A stretch of 64,000 nucleotides of DNA from Myxococcota bacterium (GCA_022842935.1 JALHOP010000005.1:149297-213296); one strand, 5' to 3'. Counted from the stretch's first letter, positions 1-9,137 are shown. The notes: a model not told the origin generated them from the letters alone. Translations and numbers: made by a program.

Positions 1-323
1 AGCTCGCGAGCGAGGAACAGATCCTCGACGGTTTGTCGCGAAAGCTTCGTCTGCCCGCAATCGATCTCACGCGCGTGCGCACTATCGCCAACGAGGCGCT
101 TGCGACCATCGACCGGGCTCTCGCGGAGCGCGAGCTGGTGCTCCCAATCTCCATCGAGCAGCGCGGCGCGAGCCGTCGCTTACAGCTCGCCATGGCGGAC
201 CCGACGAACCTTACGGCTTTCGACAACCTTCAGTTCCGCCTCGGCCTGCCCGTCGACCCGCACCTGACGACCATCACCCACGTACGCGAGGCCATTCGTC
301 GGTTTTACCCGCGGGCCCGCTAG
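1..323 (+). CDS. MshEN (T2SSE N-terminal) domain protein, 5'-truncated by window edge
   Basis: The reading frame is open from base 3 to the left edge, so the start lies outside; the TAG stop is at 321-323. About 106 residues are visible. They begin around EEQILDGLSRKLRLPAIDL and end AIRRFYPRAR, with a central LQLAMADPTN block. This is the pattern of the MshEN/T2SSE-N domain that precedes the ATPase of GspE/PilB/MshE proteins and in some members binds cyclic di-GMP. Translation stops directly after the domain, so no ATPase follows; it is either the C-terminal domain of a larger regulator or a stand-alone domain. A TTG at 33 could serve as an internal start but would cut the first helices. Inference: a regulatory or pilus/secretion-linked protein. 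Confidence 0.7.
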   Translation, partial: LASEEQILDGLSRKLRLPAIDLTRVRTIANEALATIDRALAERELVLPISIEQRGASRRLQLAMADPTNLTAFDNLQFRLGLPVDPHLTTITHVREAIRRFYPRAR

Positions 324-400
324 CTCGAGCCGTTGCCCTTTTTCCTCGGGCGTGACATCTGAGCGCGGCAACTCGAACTGACCGCAACGGAGGGAATCTG

Positions 401-1324
401 ATGGCTACGACCGACCGCGTTCGTGAAATCCTGAGCTGGTACAACGGCCAACCCGCAGGCGTCCTCGCGAACCTACACCGCTTGATGAGCTTCGGCCGTC
501 TGGCGGGCACGGGTAAGATGGTCATTCTCCCTGTCGACCAGGGCTTCGAGCACGGTCCGGCGCGTTCGTTCGCCAAGAACGCCGAAGGTTACGATCCCCG
601 CTATCACTTCCGCCTCGCCATCGAGGCTGGGTGCGCAGCCCACGCCGCGCCGCTCGGGGCCCTCGAGACGGGAGCATACGAATATGCCGGCGAGGTTCCC
701 CTCATTCTCAAGCTCAATAACTCGGACGTCATGTTCAAGGGCGAGAACCCAATTTCGGCGCTCACCGGCTCGGTCAAAGACGCGTTGCGCATCGGCGCCT
801 CTGCCATCGGCTTCACGATTTACCCCGGCTCGTCCGAGCGCAAACAGCAGTACCAGGAGATCAAAGAGCTCATCGCCGAAGCGCGCGACGCAGGTTTGCC
901 CACGGTGCTATGGGCCTATCCGCGCGGCTCGACCATGTCGAAAGAAGGCGAGACAGCGGTCGATGTCGTCGCGTACGCCGCGCATGTCTCTTGCCAGCTC
1001 GGCGCGCACATCGTGAAGGTCAAGCCCCCGACCGCGCACCTCGAGCTCAAGGAGGCCAAGAAGGTCTACGAGGAGCAGAAGATCCCGATCGCGACACTCG
1101 CCGAGCGCACGCGCCACGTGGTCCAGAGCTGCTTCAATGGCCGCCGCATCGTCATCTTCTCGGGTGGCGAGACCAAAGACGACGCAGCCGTCATGAACGA
1201 TGTGAAGGAGCTCGCCAAGGGTGGCGCCTTCGGATCGATCATGGGCCGCAACGCCTTCCAGCGCCAGCACAACGACGCCGTGAAGCTGCTCGTCAACGTT
1301 ATGGACACGTTCAAGAACGCGTGA
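401..1324 (+). CDS. fbaB: Class I fructose-bisphosphate aldolase (DhnA/FbaB type)
   Basis: A 307-aa protein, the usual length for the DhnA-type class I aldolase that cleaves fructose-1,6-bisphosphate into dihydroxyacetone phosphate and glyceraldehyde-3-phosphate in the cytoplasm. Visible family marks are VILPVDQGFEHGP at residues 41-53, the YPGSS phosphate-loop region near 141, and the GAHIVKVKPP segment at 201-210, whose Lys206 (or Lys208) should form the Schiff base. A C-terminal SGGETKDD block and a GSIMGRN phosphate-binding loop complete the TIM barrel. ATG 401 follows a GGAGG-type ribosome site about five bases upstream. The stop overlaps the GTG start of the next gene, so the two are probably co-translated. 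Confidence 0.93.
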   Translation: MATTDRVREILSWYNGQPAGVLANLHRLMSFGRLAGTGKMVILPVDQGFEHGPARSFAKNAEGYDPRYHFRLAIEAGCAAHAAPLGALETGAYEYAGEVPLILKLNNSDVMFKGENPISALTGSVKDALRIGASAIGFTIYPGSSERKQQYQEIKELIAEARDAGLPTVLWAYPRGSTMSKEGETAVDVVAYAAHVSCQLGAHIVKVKPPTAHLELKEAKKVYEEQKIPIATLAERTRHVVQSCFNGRRIVIFSGGETKDDAAVMNDVKELAKGGAFGSIMGRNAFQRQHNDAVKLLVNVMDTFKNA

Positions 1325-2241
1325 ACGGAGTCGCGCAGGCGCGTACGGCTCGGCCTGGGCTCCACCCGGGCTTGAAGCTCGTCGCCTTCGTCTCCGTGGT
1401 CGTCGTCGGCGGCGCGTTGTTCGCCCCGCCTCTGTACCACGCGGCGCAGTGGGGGCTGCGGGTCGGCTTGCTGCCGGACGCTTTAGCGGCCTTCAAGTTC
1501 CCGAAGTACGTGACGCGCGCCATGCTCGTGGTGGCGCTCGTGCTCATCTGGCCTCTGGTCAACTGGCTCGGCATTCGGAGTCGACTCGAGCTGGGCATCG
1601 AGCGGGATCCGCGATGGCGGCTGCGCTTTGCCCTGGGTCTCGCCAAGGGCAGCGTGGGACTCGCGCTCGTCGGTGTCCTGTTGGTCGCGCTGGGTTTCTC
1701 CAATTGGCGCGACCCGCTGCCCTGGCACCGGCTCCCCGAGGCGGCCGCCACCGGCATCACGGTGGCACTGATCGAGGAGTGGGTCTTCCGCGGCATCATC
1801 TTCGGCCTGGTGCGGCGCAGCCAGCCCTGGCCGAAGGCCCTGGTCCTCGTGTCCCTCGTGTTCGCCGTTTTGCACTTCGTGCGCGCCCCGCTGGTCGCTC
1901 CACAGGTCGACGACGTGCGGTGGTGGAGTGGGCTTGCGTTGGTGCCTGCCCACTTCTGGCAGTTTGGTGAACCGACCCTGCTGATCGGGAGCTTGCCCAC
2001 CTATTTTCTCGTTGGCGCCACCCTCGCCTACACGGTGGTGCAGACAAAGTCGTTGGCTTTTGCTATCGGCCTGCACGCTGGATGGGTGTTCGCGTTGCGC
2101 GGGTTCGGGTTCTTGTCCCGTCGCGCGGGTGAGCCCACGGTCTGGCTCGGACGTGACTTGATCAGCGGCATCATTCCGGCGCTGCTCGTCGCCCTGACCT
2201 GGTTTTTGCTCGTGCAGATGTTTCGGAGACGACGGATATGA
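1321..2241 (+). CDS. CPBP-family intramembrane glutamic endopeptidase (CAAX/Abi type)
   Basis: A 306-aa membrane protein with about six to seven hydrophobic segments. GTG 1321 overlaps the aldolase stop (GTGA); upstream in-frame codons exist but would lie inside the aldolase gene. Motif 1 is EEWVFRG at 152-158 (catalytic Glu152/Glu153 and Arg157 of the EExxxR signature). Motif 2 is the His185 region (AVLHFV), and the third is His252 in GLHAGWVF. These match the CPBP (Rce1/Abi) membrane proteases, which cleave within the bilayer and in bacteria often process peptides or confer immunity. The stop overlaps the next start (ATGA). The substrate cannot be told from sequence; the neighbours (aldolase, DUF1684) give no hint. 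Confidence 0.85.
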   Translation: MNGVAQARTARPGLHPGLKLVAFVSVVVVGGALFAPPLYHAAQWGLRVGLLPDALAAFKFPKYVTRAMLVVALVLIWPLVNWLGIRSRLELGIERDPRWRLRFALGLAKGSVGLALVGVLLVALGFSNWRDPLPWHRLPEAAATGITVALIEEWVFRGIIFGLVRRSQPWPKALVLVSLVFAVLHFVRAPLVAPQVDDVRWWSGLALVPAHFWQFGEPTLLIGSLPTYFLVGATLAYTVVQTKSLAFAIGLHAGWVFALRGFGFLSRRAGEPTVWLGRDLISGIIPALLVALTWFLLVQMFRRRRI

Positions 2242-3098
2242 TGTTGGTGCTCGTGGCTGCTACGGCGGTGGCTCCAGTGAAGGAGGCGTCGATGATGGAG
2301 AAGGCGCGCGCCGAGAGGGTGTCGAAGCTCAAGGCTGAAGACGGCTGGCTGACGCTCGTGGGGCTTTCCTGGTTGTCGCAGGGCGAGCAGACCATTGGTC
2401 GCGCCGCCAGCAACGGCATCGTCGTCAAGAGCCCAAACGCCTCGGAACATCTCGGGACACTGAAGCTCGAAGGGAAAGTCGTCCGCTTCCGCGCATCACC
2501 TGGTTCAGGGGTCACGCTCGACGGCAAGCCCGTGAGCGAAGAGGTCGTGATGACCAGCGATGCCGGTGGCAAGCCCACCGTCATGCAGCAGGCGAGCGTC
2601 AGCTTCTACGTGATCGAGCGCGCTGGCCGGCTTGGGGTGCGCATCAAAGACGCCAAAAGCCCCGTCCGCACGAAGTTTGGCGGCCTCGAGTATTTTCCGA
2701 ATGACCCGGATTGGCGGGTAGAGGCGACGTTCGAACCCTACACGTCGCCCAAGCGCATCAAGGTTCCGACCATGGTGGGCGTCGAAGAAGAGCACGAGGT
2801 CCCTGGCCGGTTCCGTTTCCAGCATGACGGCCGTGACCTTGCTCTCGAAGCCTTCGACGACGGTGAGATGCTGATGATCGTCTTCGCCGACAAGACGAGC
2901 GGCAAGGAGAGCTATGGCGCCGGGCGTTTTCTCTACGTCGACAAGCCGAAGGCGAACCGGGCCACTCTCGACTTCAACCTGGCCGAGAGCCCGCCGTGCG
3001 CCTTCACCGCCTATGCGACGTGCCCTCTGCCGCCAGCGGGCAACCGCCTGGCCGTGGCGGTGACCGCGGGGGAAAAGACGCCCCCGGGTCCGCACTAA
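2238..3098 (+). CDS. DUF1684 domain protein
   Basis: A 286-aa protein whose ATG 2238 overlaps the preceding stop by four bases. A short hydrophobic stretch (residues 2-13) could be a weak signal sequence. The body matches DUF1684: GWLTLVGLSWL near residue 36, GGLEYFP in the middle, then FADKTSGKESYGAGRFLY and DFNLAESPPCAFT followed by ATCPLPPAGNRL near the C-terminus, all family hallmarks. The biochemical role of DUF1684 is not established; the fold is mainly beta, and members occur widely in bacteria and marine organisms. It ends the three-gene run fbaB-CPBP-DUF1684 and is followed by a hairpin. Confidence 0.85.
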   Translation: MMLVLVAATAVAPVKEASMMEKARAERVSKLKAEDGWLTLVGLSWLSQGEQTIGRAASNGIVVKSPNASEHLGTLKLEGKVVRFRASPGSGVTLDGKPVSEEVVMTSDAGGKPTVMQQASVSFYVIERAGRLGVRIKDAKSPVRTKFGGLEYFPNDPDWRVEATFEPYTSPKRIKVPTMVGVEEEHEVPGRFRFQHDGRDLALEAFDDGEMLMIVFADKTSGKESYGAGRFLYVDKPKANRATLDFNLAESPPCAFTAYATCPLPPAGNRLAVAVTAGEKTPPGPH

Positions 3099-3106
3099 AA
3101 GCGAGA

Positions 3107-3129
3107 GGTCGCCGCACCGGGTGGCGACC
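3107..3129 (+). terminator. Possible terminator hairpin after DUF1684 gene
   Basis: Seven-base perfect stem (GGTCGCC / GGCGACC) with a nine-base loop, eight bases after the stop at 3098. No T-run follows, so it may be a weak or Rho-assisted terminator, or just an inverted repeat. Confidence 0.35.
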
Positions 3130-3219
3130 CCTAAGAGCCCGCGGAATCACGCTGGGCGGCGTCCTCGAGCGGACGTTCGCCCGCAGGCGGCTCGGCATTG
3201 AGGTACACTAGGGGAGCGA

Positions 3220-6200
3220 ATGACGGCTCCGATGCTGCGCAGCCCGGAAGGGGTGGAAGCGCTCGAGTATCTCGACGCGCTCGTACGCGCGGTGCCGCAC
3301 CACATCGCGCGGGCGGTCCTCCTCGACCCAAGCGAGCAGGCGGTGCGTCACGCGGTCTTCGACGGCACGGTGCTGTACGCCGATCTGGTCGGCTTCACGC
3401 GCTTGTGTGAACACCTCGCGGACGCCGGCCCCGACGGTTTGAGCCGCTTGTCCGTCATCCTCGACCGCTTCTTCGCCGCGATCATCGATCAGGCGCTGTC
3501 ACTCTACGGCGGCTCGGTGGCGCAGTTCGGCGGCGATTCGATCACCGTGTTCTTCGACGGACCTGGCCATGCCGAGCGTGCAGCAGCGGCCGCCCTTGGG
3601 GCCCAACGTTTGATGCACGGTGAAGTAGGGCGCACCTCGATCGAGCAGGCGAGCAATATGACGTTGCGCATCGGGATGGCGTCGGGCCGCATCGATGTAC
3701 CCGTGCTCGGTGACCTCACCCGTCGTATCGTCGTCTGCGCTGGCAAGGCAGCGCACCGGGCCGTGGCGCTCCAGGCTTACACGCAGCCCGGCAGCATCAG
3801 CATCGACGCGTCGACTGCGGACCTCCTTGGGGCTGCGGCCGAGCTCGTCGAGCGTAAGGAAGACCGGTCCGTGTTGCGCGGCCTACGGAGCTGGCCAGCG
3901 ACACAGACGCCTGCCGCATTGAATCTCGGCCCGCCGGAGTCCGCCGCACGGAAGATCCGTCTGCTTGAACCCTTCGTGCCCCAGCCACTGGCGCTTCGCT
4001 TGCGCACCACGCCGTCGGGCTGGCGCATCGAGGGCGAGATGCGCCACGTGGTCGTGGTGTTCAGCGAGGTCACCGGTATCGAGGAACGCAACGCCAACGT
4101 CGAGGCCATCGAGCAAATGTCACGCTCGATGCTGCGCGCCTACCGGCGGCATGCTGGTGTGGTCGCTAAAGCGGATGTGACCCCCGCCGGTCACCGCATC
4201 ATGGTGCTCTTCGGACTCCACGAGCCCTCCGAGAACGATGCCGAGAAGGCGTTGCTTGCGTCCATCGAGGCCGCAAGCCGGGTACGCCAGCTGACCCTGC
4301 CTTACGGCGGCAAAGTCCAGATGCATACCGGAGTGCATGGCGGCCGCGTCTACTTCGGGGCCATCGGTAGCGACAGCAAGCACGACATCACGGTCGTCGG
4401 CGACACCGTGAACGTCGCGGCGAGGTGCTGCAGCATCGCGGAACCTTTCGAGGTGGTGGCGACCGAAGAGATCGCCAAGGCCATCGGCGGCGAGCTTCGC
4501 GTCAGTCCGCGCGCGCCGGTCACCGTGAAGGGCAAGCGTGAACCCATTCGTACCGTGGCGGTCCTCGGACCCGCCGAGGGTGTCACGCACCTTGCCAAGC
4601 CGCGCGCCAAAGAGCGCTTCATGGCTGGCCGTGAGAGTGAGCGCGTTCAGCTCATCGGCGTCGTCGAGGACGCCGCCGCAGGACGTGGTGTGGTGCTCGG
4701 CATCTGCGGTGAAGGTGGCCTCGGCAAGAGCACGATGCTTACCAAGATCATCGACCGCTGGGCGGCCAAGGGGGGCAGCGCCGTGGTTGGCCGCTGCCGG
4801 TATGCGACGCGCGCCATTCCGCTCGCGCCAGTCACCCGCATCTTCGAGACGACGCTTGGGCTCGCCGGGCTTCGCGACGAGAGCGAGCGGCGCGAACGCA
4901 TACGCGCTGCGCTCTCGAGCTTCGGGCTCGACGGCCGCGCCCCTGAGCTCGTGGCGCTGCTCCAACCAGTCCGCCAGGCGGATGGCAGCACCGAGGCTGC
5001 GGTCGACCTCGCCGATCCGCACGCCCAAGAGCGGGTCGTCAGCAGCATTGTCCAGTTCATTGGCGAACGGGTGCGCCGCCAGCCGCTGCTCTACATCGTC
5101 GAAGACGTTCACCATGCCGATACCTTGACGCTGCGCCTCATGTGCAGGCTGTCGACGCTCGGCCGCGACTGGCCGTTCATATGTGTGGGCACCTATCGGC
5201 CTGACCCGTTGCTCGACGACCTGCGACGGACCGCGGACGTAGAGCTCATGCTCGGGCCGCTCGCCATGGCGGACGTAACCGAAATGGTTCGACACGAACG
5301 CGGCGCCGACCGCGTCGATGACGACCTTGCCCTTTTCGTGTGGCAGCGGACGGGCGGCAATCCCCGGCACGTCGTGGAGCTCCTGCGCTTCCTGAGCGAG
5401 CGCGAGCTGCTCGCGGTGCGCGCTGGTGAGGTTGTCGCGCATCCGAGCGTCGATGCCTTGCACGACCTCGTGCCGCAGTCGCTCGCGCACGTGACGCTGG
5501 CGCGGTTTGCTACTCTCGGCGAGACGACGCGGAGGGTGCTGCGGGTCGCCGCCGCGATGGGACGACGGTTCGACCGAACTCTCATCGACACTGTCGCGCG
5601 GCATGGCATGGACGGGGAGAGCGTCGACGCGGCGCTGACCTCGCTCGAGAGCGAGCGGGTGCTGACGACCGATGGCGACTTCTCGTACGTTTTTCGCGAT
5701 GATCTGACGCGCGCCGTTGCCTATCAGACCGTACCTGAAGCCGAGCGCCGCCGTCTGCACGGGCGCATCGCCGACGCATTGGACCGCCTACCTCCGACGC
5801 ACGAGGCGCGCACCGATGCGAGCCTTGCGCACCACCGCGAGCGCGCCGGTCAGCTTGGCATCGCCGCAACGCACTACGAGCGGGCCGCACGCGCTGCGGA
5901 GAACGCAAGTATGAACCGCGAGTGTGCCCAGTTCGTCGAGGCGTGGGAGCGGGTCTGCGCTGGCCTGCGTGAACATGAGCGGCCGAACAACCGGACCCTT
6001 GCGCGCATGACCTTGCTTCGCCTCGTGGCGAACGTGCGCATGGGCAACATTCGCAAGGCGCGCCGGGCGTCACGCGCGATGGGCATCATCGGCGCCGTCG
6101 AGCTCGAGGCCAACGAGTGCGACATGCTGGGATACTGGCTCGGGGAGACCGCGCGCTTATCCGGTAAGCCCGTCCGCGCTAGGCGCGAGCTGTCGCGGGT

Positions 6201-6873
6201 CGCCCGTACCGCTTCCGACCAGCTACTGCGCGCCGACGCGTCGCACGCGCTCGCGCACATGGCTGTCGCGGCGGGCGACGTGAAGCTTGCGGTGCAGTGG
6301 GTCAACAAGGCGCTCGAGCTCGTCGAGGATGACACCTATCGCTTGGCTCGCATTGCTCTCGTCCACGCAGGCACCTGGATGGTGAAGGGCGACGTTGGCA
6401 AAGCCAAAGAGATCTACGAGCGCGTGCGCGCGTCGAAAGCTCACCGCGAGTACATCGTCTTGCGCGCTCAAGCGACCGCCGGGCTTGCGCGCTGCGCTGC
6501 CCAGGAGGGCGAGCTGTCACAGGCGCTCGTGCATGCGCAGATGGCCTTGCGCTTGGCCCGCGGCGCGGGGCGACCGATGCTCGAGGAGCACAACCTGCTG
6601 ACGCTAGGCTCCGTGCTCATGGATAGCGGGGACTTGGGACCAGCGCGCGACGCGTTGAGCCGAGCCGCGACCCTCGCGCGGGAGCTGGGCGATGCGATAG
6701 GCCTCGCGCAGATCCTCGTGCGTCTTGGCGCATGTGCCATCAAGCAGGGCGAGACGTCGCTTGGCATGCACCTGCTCGTCGACGGTGAGACCCGCTGCGC
6801 CAAGGCCGAGCTCAAGGAAGCCGAGCGACAGGCGCGTGCCTTTCGTGACAGCCTCTCGACGAGCATCGGTTAG
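3220..6873 (+). CDS. Tandem class III nucleotide cyclase - ATPase - TPR protein (soluble adenylyl cyclase-like)
   Basis: A 1,217-aa cytoplasmic protein with a GGGGAG ribosome site just before ATG 3220. Domain order: cyclase domain 1 (about 48-205), cyclase domain 2 (about 273-420), P-loop NTPase (Walker A GEGGLGKST at 497-505; ICVGTYR-type sensor near 650), winged/helical region, then TPR-like helical repeats (about 850-1217). Cyclase 1 keeps both metal aspartates (Asp55 in YADLVGFT; Asp106 in FGGDS) but has lost the Asn/Arg pair. Cyclase 2 lacks the aspartates (FSEV, GHRIM) yet keeps Asn398 and Arg402 in GDTVNVAAR. The two halves can therefore form one active site, as in mammalian C1/C2 and soluble cyclases. 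Predicted to make cAMP, gated by ATPase and TPR ligands. Confidence 0.9.
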   Translation: MTAPMLRSPEGVEALEYLDALVRAVPHHIARAVLLDPSEQAVRHAVFDGTVLYADLVGFTRLCEHLADAGPDGLSRLSVILDRFFAAIIDQALSLYGGSVAQFGGDSITVFFDGPGHAERAAAAALGAQRLMHGEVGRTSIEQASNMTLRIGMASGRIDVPVLGDLTRRIVVCAGKAAHRAVALQAYTQPGSISIDASTADLLGAAAELVERKEDRSVLRGLRSWPATQTPAALNLGPPESAARKIRLLEPFVPQPLALRLRTTPSGWRIEGEMRHVVVVFSEVTGIEERNANVEAIEQMSRSMLRAYRRHAGVVAKADVTPAGHRIMVLFGLHEPSENDAEKALLASIEAASRVRQLTLPYGGKVQMHTGVHGGRVYFGAIGSDSKHDITVVGDTVNVAARCCSIAEPFEVVATEEIAKAIGGELRVSPRAPVTVKGKREPIRTVAVLGPAEGVTHLAKPRAKERFMAGRESERVQLIGVVEDAAAGRGVVLGICGEGGLGKSTMLTKIIDRWAAKGGSAVVGRCRYATRAIPLAPVTRIFETTLGLAGLRDESERRERIRAALSSFGLDGRAPELVALLQPVRQADGSTEAAVDLADPHAQERVVSSIVQFIGERVRRQPLLYIVEDVHHADTLTLRLMCRLSTLGRDWPFICVGTYRPDPLLDDLRRTADVELMLGPLAMADVTEMVRHERGADRVDDDLALFVWQRTGGNPRHVVELLRFLSERELLAVRAGEVVAHPSVDALHDLVPQSLAHVTLARFATLGETTRRVLRVAAAMGRRFDRTLIDTVARHGMDGESVDAALTSLESERVLTTDGDFSYVFRDDLTRAVAYQTVPEAERRRLHGRIADALDRLPPTHEARTDASLAHHRERAGQLGIAATHYERAARAAENASMNRECAQFVEAWERVCAGLREHERPNNRTLARMTLLRLVANVRMGNIRKARRASRAMGIIGAVELEANECDMLGYWLGETARLSGKPVRARRELSRVARTASDQLLRADASHALAHMAVAAGDVKLAVQWVNKALELVEDDTYRLARIALVHAGTWMVKGDVGKAKEIYERVRASKAHREYIVLRAQATAGLARCAAQEGELSQALVHAQMALRLARGAGRPMLEEHNLLTLGSVLMDSGDLGPARDALSRAATLARELGDAIGLAQILVRLGACAIKQGETSLGMHLLVDGETRCAKAELKEAERQARAFRDSLSTSIG

Positions 6874-6891
6874 CTCGTGTAGCCATTTTCT

Positions 6892-7293
6892 ATGCCCGTC
6901 TTGCCAGACACCGAAGCCGCGCTCGCTGCCCGCATGGCGGCCAACGGGATCCTCGAAGCAGATCTCGTGGAGAAGTTCGTCCGCGCGAGCGGTCCAGGTG
7001 GTCAGAAGGTCAACAAGACCTCCAGTGCCGTCTACTTGAAGCACATCCCCAGCGGTATCGAGGTGAAGGCGCAAGAGAGTCGCTCGCAGGCCATGAATCG
7101 CTTCTTGGCCCGACGTATTCTGGTCGAGCGCATCGAACGCATCCGTCTCGGCAAGGAGAGCGCGGAGGAGCAACGTATCGAGAAGATCCGCCGCCAGAAG
7201 CGCAAGCGCAGCAAACGCTCGAAGCAGCGCATGCTCGCCGACAAGCGCCATCATGCTGCTAAAAAGGAGGGGCGAAGGAGCCCCTCTGACTAG
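6892..7293 (+). CDS. GGQ-motif peptide chain release factor-like protein
   Basis: A 133-aa protein with an RF-1 domain: KFVRASGPGGQKVNKTSSAV at residues 28-47 contains the GGQ that reaches the ribosomal peptidyl-transferase centre and hydrolyses peptidyl-tRNA. It lacks the stop-codon-reading domain, and after residue 100 it has a very basic tail (runs of Arg/Lys). That is the architecture of ribosome-rescue hydrolases (ArfB/YaeJ, or the shorter C12orf65/mtRF-R group). The Ile-containing linker and the length fit the short 'release factor-like' family annotated in many bacteria. It lies 18 bases after the cyclase gene, on the same strand. Its 3' end contains the terminator of the converging gene. 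Confidence 0.85.
   Translation: MPVLPDTEAALAARMAANGILEADLVEKFVRASGPGGQKVNKTSSAVYLKHIPSGIEVKAQESRSQAMNRFLARRILVERIERIRLGKESAEEQRIEKIRRQKRKRSKRSKQRMLADKRHHAAKKEGRRSPSD
7261..7286 (-). terminator. Rho-independent terminator for the FAD monooxygenase gene
   Basis: Read on the minus strand: a seven-base stem GAGGGGC / GCCCCTC with a six-base loop, then C and TTTTT. This is a textbook intrinsic terminator 33 bases after the stop of the gene ending at 7319. It sits inside the last codons of the converging release-factor-like gene, where the stem encodes part of the basic tail. Confidence 0.75.
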
Positions 7294-7318
7294 TCACCGT
7301 GGTCCTAGGCCCCGCGCC

Positions 7319-9046
7319 TTAGTTGTCCGACTTCTTCCATGTGCCGTTCCCAGAGAGCGGATTGGTCTCCTCGGCGACCTCACCCTGCACATGCTCACCA
7401 GTCGCGCTCGTCTCCTTCTCGGCGACCTCGAGACCCAGGCGCTTGCGCGCTTCGCGAAATGCCTCCGAGAACGCTTGCCCGAAGTTCGCCGCCGCTATTT
7501 GGCGACCGAACTCGGCATAGCCTACGCGCAGCCATTCCTTCGTGCCGGCGATGGCGCGCAGGTCGTAGCGCTTCAGCGCCTCTTTGCGATCGACGCCAGC
7601 GCGCAGGTTCTCGAGCAGCGTCTGCAGTGCGAAGCTGTGTGGCACGCAGGCCGTGTTCATCCCGCCGCTGGTAAGGAAGTGGGCGTTCCCAACCGCGTCG
7701 CCGATGAGGATTAAGTTGTTCCCCTGCACGGCCGTCTTCGAGATGAACTGCTGCATCACGAACGGGTTCGGCCCCCAGATGATCTCACGCGTTGCCATCT
7801 GCTCAGGCGTCATCTCAGAGACATAGCCGGCGTGCTCACGATAGTAGGCCTCGACGGCTGCCTTACCCTCGAGCTTGATGAAGGGTGGCACCTCGACGAG
7901 GAGCCAGGTGCGATCGAGCTTGGCGTGGCCGACGATGATCTGGCGGATACCGTGAATCTCGCCGGTGGCCGGGTCTTTCATCTCCGCGTAGCGGCGGCGG
8001 ATGAGGCCCCCGTTGGGCGCTTTGTCCGTTTTGGCGCCACCCTTGATGGAGCCCGCAATGAAGACGGCGCCCGGCGATACGAAAGTGCGCTCGATCTTTT
8101 CGACGCCGAGTGCGCCGTTACGCGTCTCGCTGTTGGCGCCTTCGGCAACGACGACAAGGTCGGCGGGTGGAAGATTCATCTTCGCGCCGGCAGCGACCCA
8201 CTTGGGACGGCCATCCGCCTGGATCTCAGCGCGCACCCGCGTCACCGAGACGCGGTAGTTGCCCTCCGCGTCTTTGACGTATTCGGGTCGGTGATCGCGA
8301 AGGATAGTGACCGTTGGAGCGGATCCGGTGGTCGGCTCCTTCGACATGCGCTCGAGCTCTTCGTAGAGGATCTCTTCGAGCTCGGTGACGGCGATCTGGC
8401 CGACAGAGGGCGACTCCATCATGACGCGTCCGCCGAAGGTCGCGAGCGTCGCGTCGGGCTTCGGGAGACCGAGCGGCTGCTGACCGATCTTCAATCCGTA
8501 CGGCGTGAGCGTAAACTCGCGGTTGGGTTCGGCGGCTCGCAGGTCGGCGAGCTGACTGTCGGTAAGTGACGTGACGGTTCCGTCGATGATCTCTGCCCGC
8601 TCGATGGTGCCCATCTTGGCGAGGATCTTGTCGACGAGGTGAGGGCACTTCTCGGCAAGGTGGTGCAGGAGCTCGCCGCGCACGTTGAAGTGAATTGGAC
8701 GGCTGTAAGCGTCCCGCTGCTCGACGATGGTGACATTGGCGCCGTTCTGCAGCAGCTCCATCGCGGCCATGAGGCCAGCTGGACCGGCGCCGACGACGAT
8801 CGCGTTCTTGACCGCAGTCGGCGGCAAGCTTGCAGGAGCAACCGTGCCCGCTGGGCGTACTGGCACCTGGTCCGCGGAGGTCGCGGTCCTCGCGAAGGTG
8901 TCGGCTGCGATGCCGAGCGCCCCATAGCCTGCGGCGGTGCGACTGACCGGAGGAGTGCTCGCGGGTACCGCTTTTGCGGCTGGCGCACCCGGGCCCTGTT
9001 GAACGTTCCCAAGTGAGCTGACGCCGCGAAGCCATTGGAGAAACAT
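7319..9046 (-). CDS. FAD-dependent monooxygenase-like protein with disordered N-terminus
   Basis: A 575-aa protein. Residues 1-80 are Pro/Ala/Thr-rich and probably disordered, with no signal peptide. Then comes the dinucleotide-binding fingerprint VVGAGPAGLMAAMELLQNG (about 84-102) followed by VEQRD, as in UbiH/PHBH-fold flavoprotein hydroxylases. A second FAD motif, ILIGDAVGNAHFLTSGGMN, lies near residue 465 (GD box). A C-terminal 60-residue acidic/Lys tail is extra. It should hydroxylate or oxidise an aromatic or isoprenoid substrate with NAD(P)H and O2; the substrate is unknown. AGGAAAGG precedes the ATG. Monocistronic, with a sigma-28-like box upstream and an intrinsic terminator downstream. 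Confidence 0.8.
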   Translation of the reverse strand: MFLQWLRGVSSLGNVQQGPGAPAAKAVPASTPPVSRTAAGYGALGIAADTFARTATSADQVPVRPAGTVAPASLPPTAVKNAIVVGAGPAGLMAAMELLQNGANVTIVEQRDAYSRPIHFNVRGELLHHLAEKCPHLVDKILAKMGTIERAEIIDGTVTSLTDSQLADLRAAEPNREFTLTPYGLKIGQQPLGLPKPDATLATFGGRVMMESPSVGQIAVTELEEILYEELERMSKEPTTGSAPTVTILRDHRPEYVKDAEGNYRVSVTRVRAEIQADGRPKWVAAGAKMNLPPADLVVVAEGANSETRNGALGVEKIERTFVSPGAVFIAGSIKGGAKTDKAPNGGLIRRRYAEMKDPATGEIHGIRQIIVGHAKLDRTWLLVEVPPFIKLEGKAAVEAYYREHAGYVSEMTPEQMATREIIWGPNPFVMQQFISKTAVQGNNLILIGDAVGNAHFLTSGGMNTACVPHSFALQTLLENLRAGVDRKEALKRYDLRAIAGTKEWLRVGYAEFGRQIAAANFGQAFSEAFREARKRLGLEVAEKETSATGEHVQGEVAEETNPLSGNGTWKKSDN

Positions 9047-9137
9047 GAAGATACACCTTTCCTGTTAGCAGCCTTACGCTGCAGCGGTCTGAACCAGCTT
9101 CTTGGGAAAGGGGGTGAGACCTGGAAGTGAGTCTCGA

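Noticed and set aside
2063..2088. A CACC-N14-GCCGATAG match on the minus strand
   Set aside because: It lies inside the CPBP protease gene with no minus-strand gene to serve; GCCGATAG is simply the reverse of common Ala-Ile-Gly codons. It shows that the -10 block alone arises by chance in coding DNA.
4120..5760. Long 546-codon open frame antisense to the cyclase gene
   Set aside because: It mirrors the high-GC cyclase gene, has no recognisable domain, and the plus-strand product is unmistakable.
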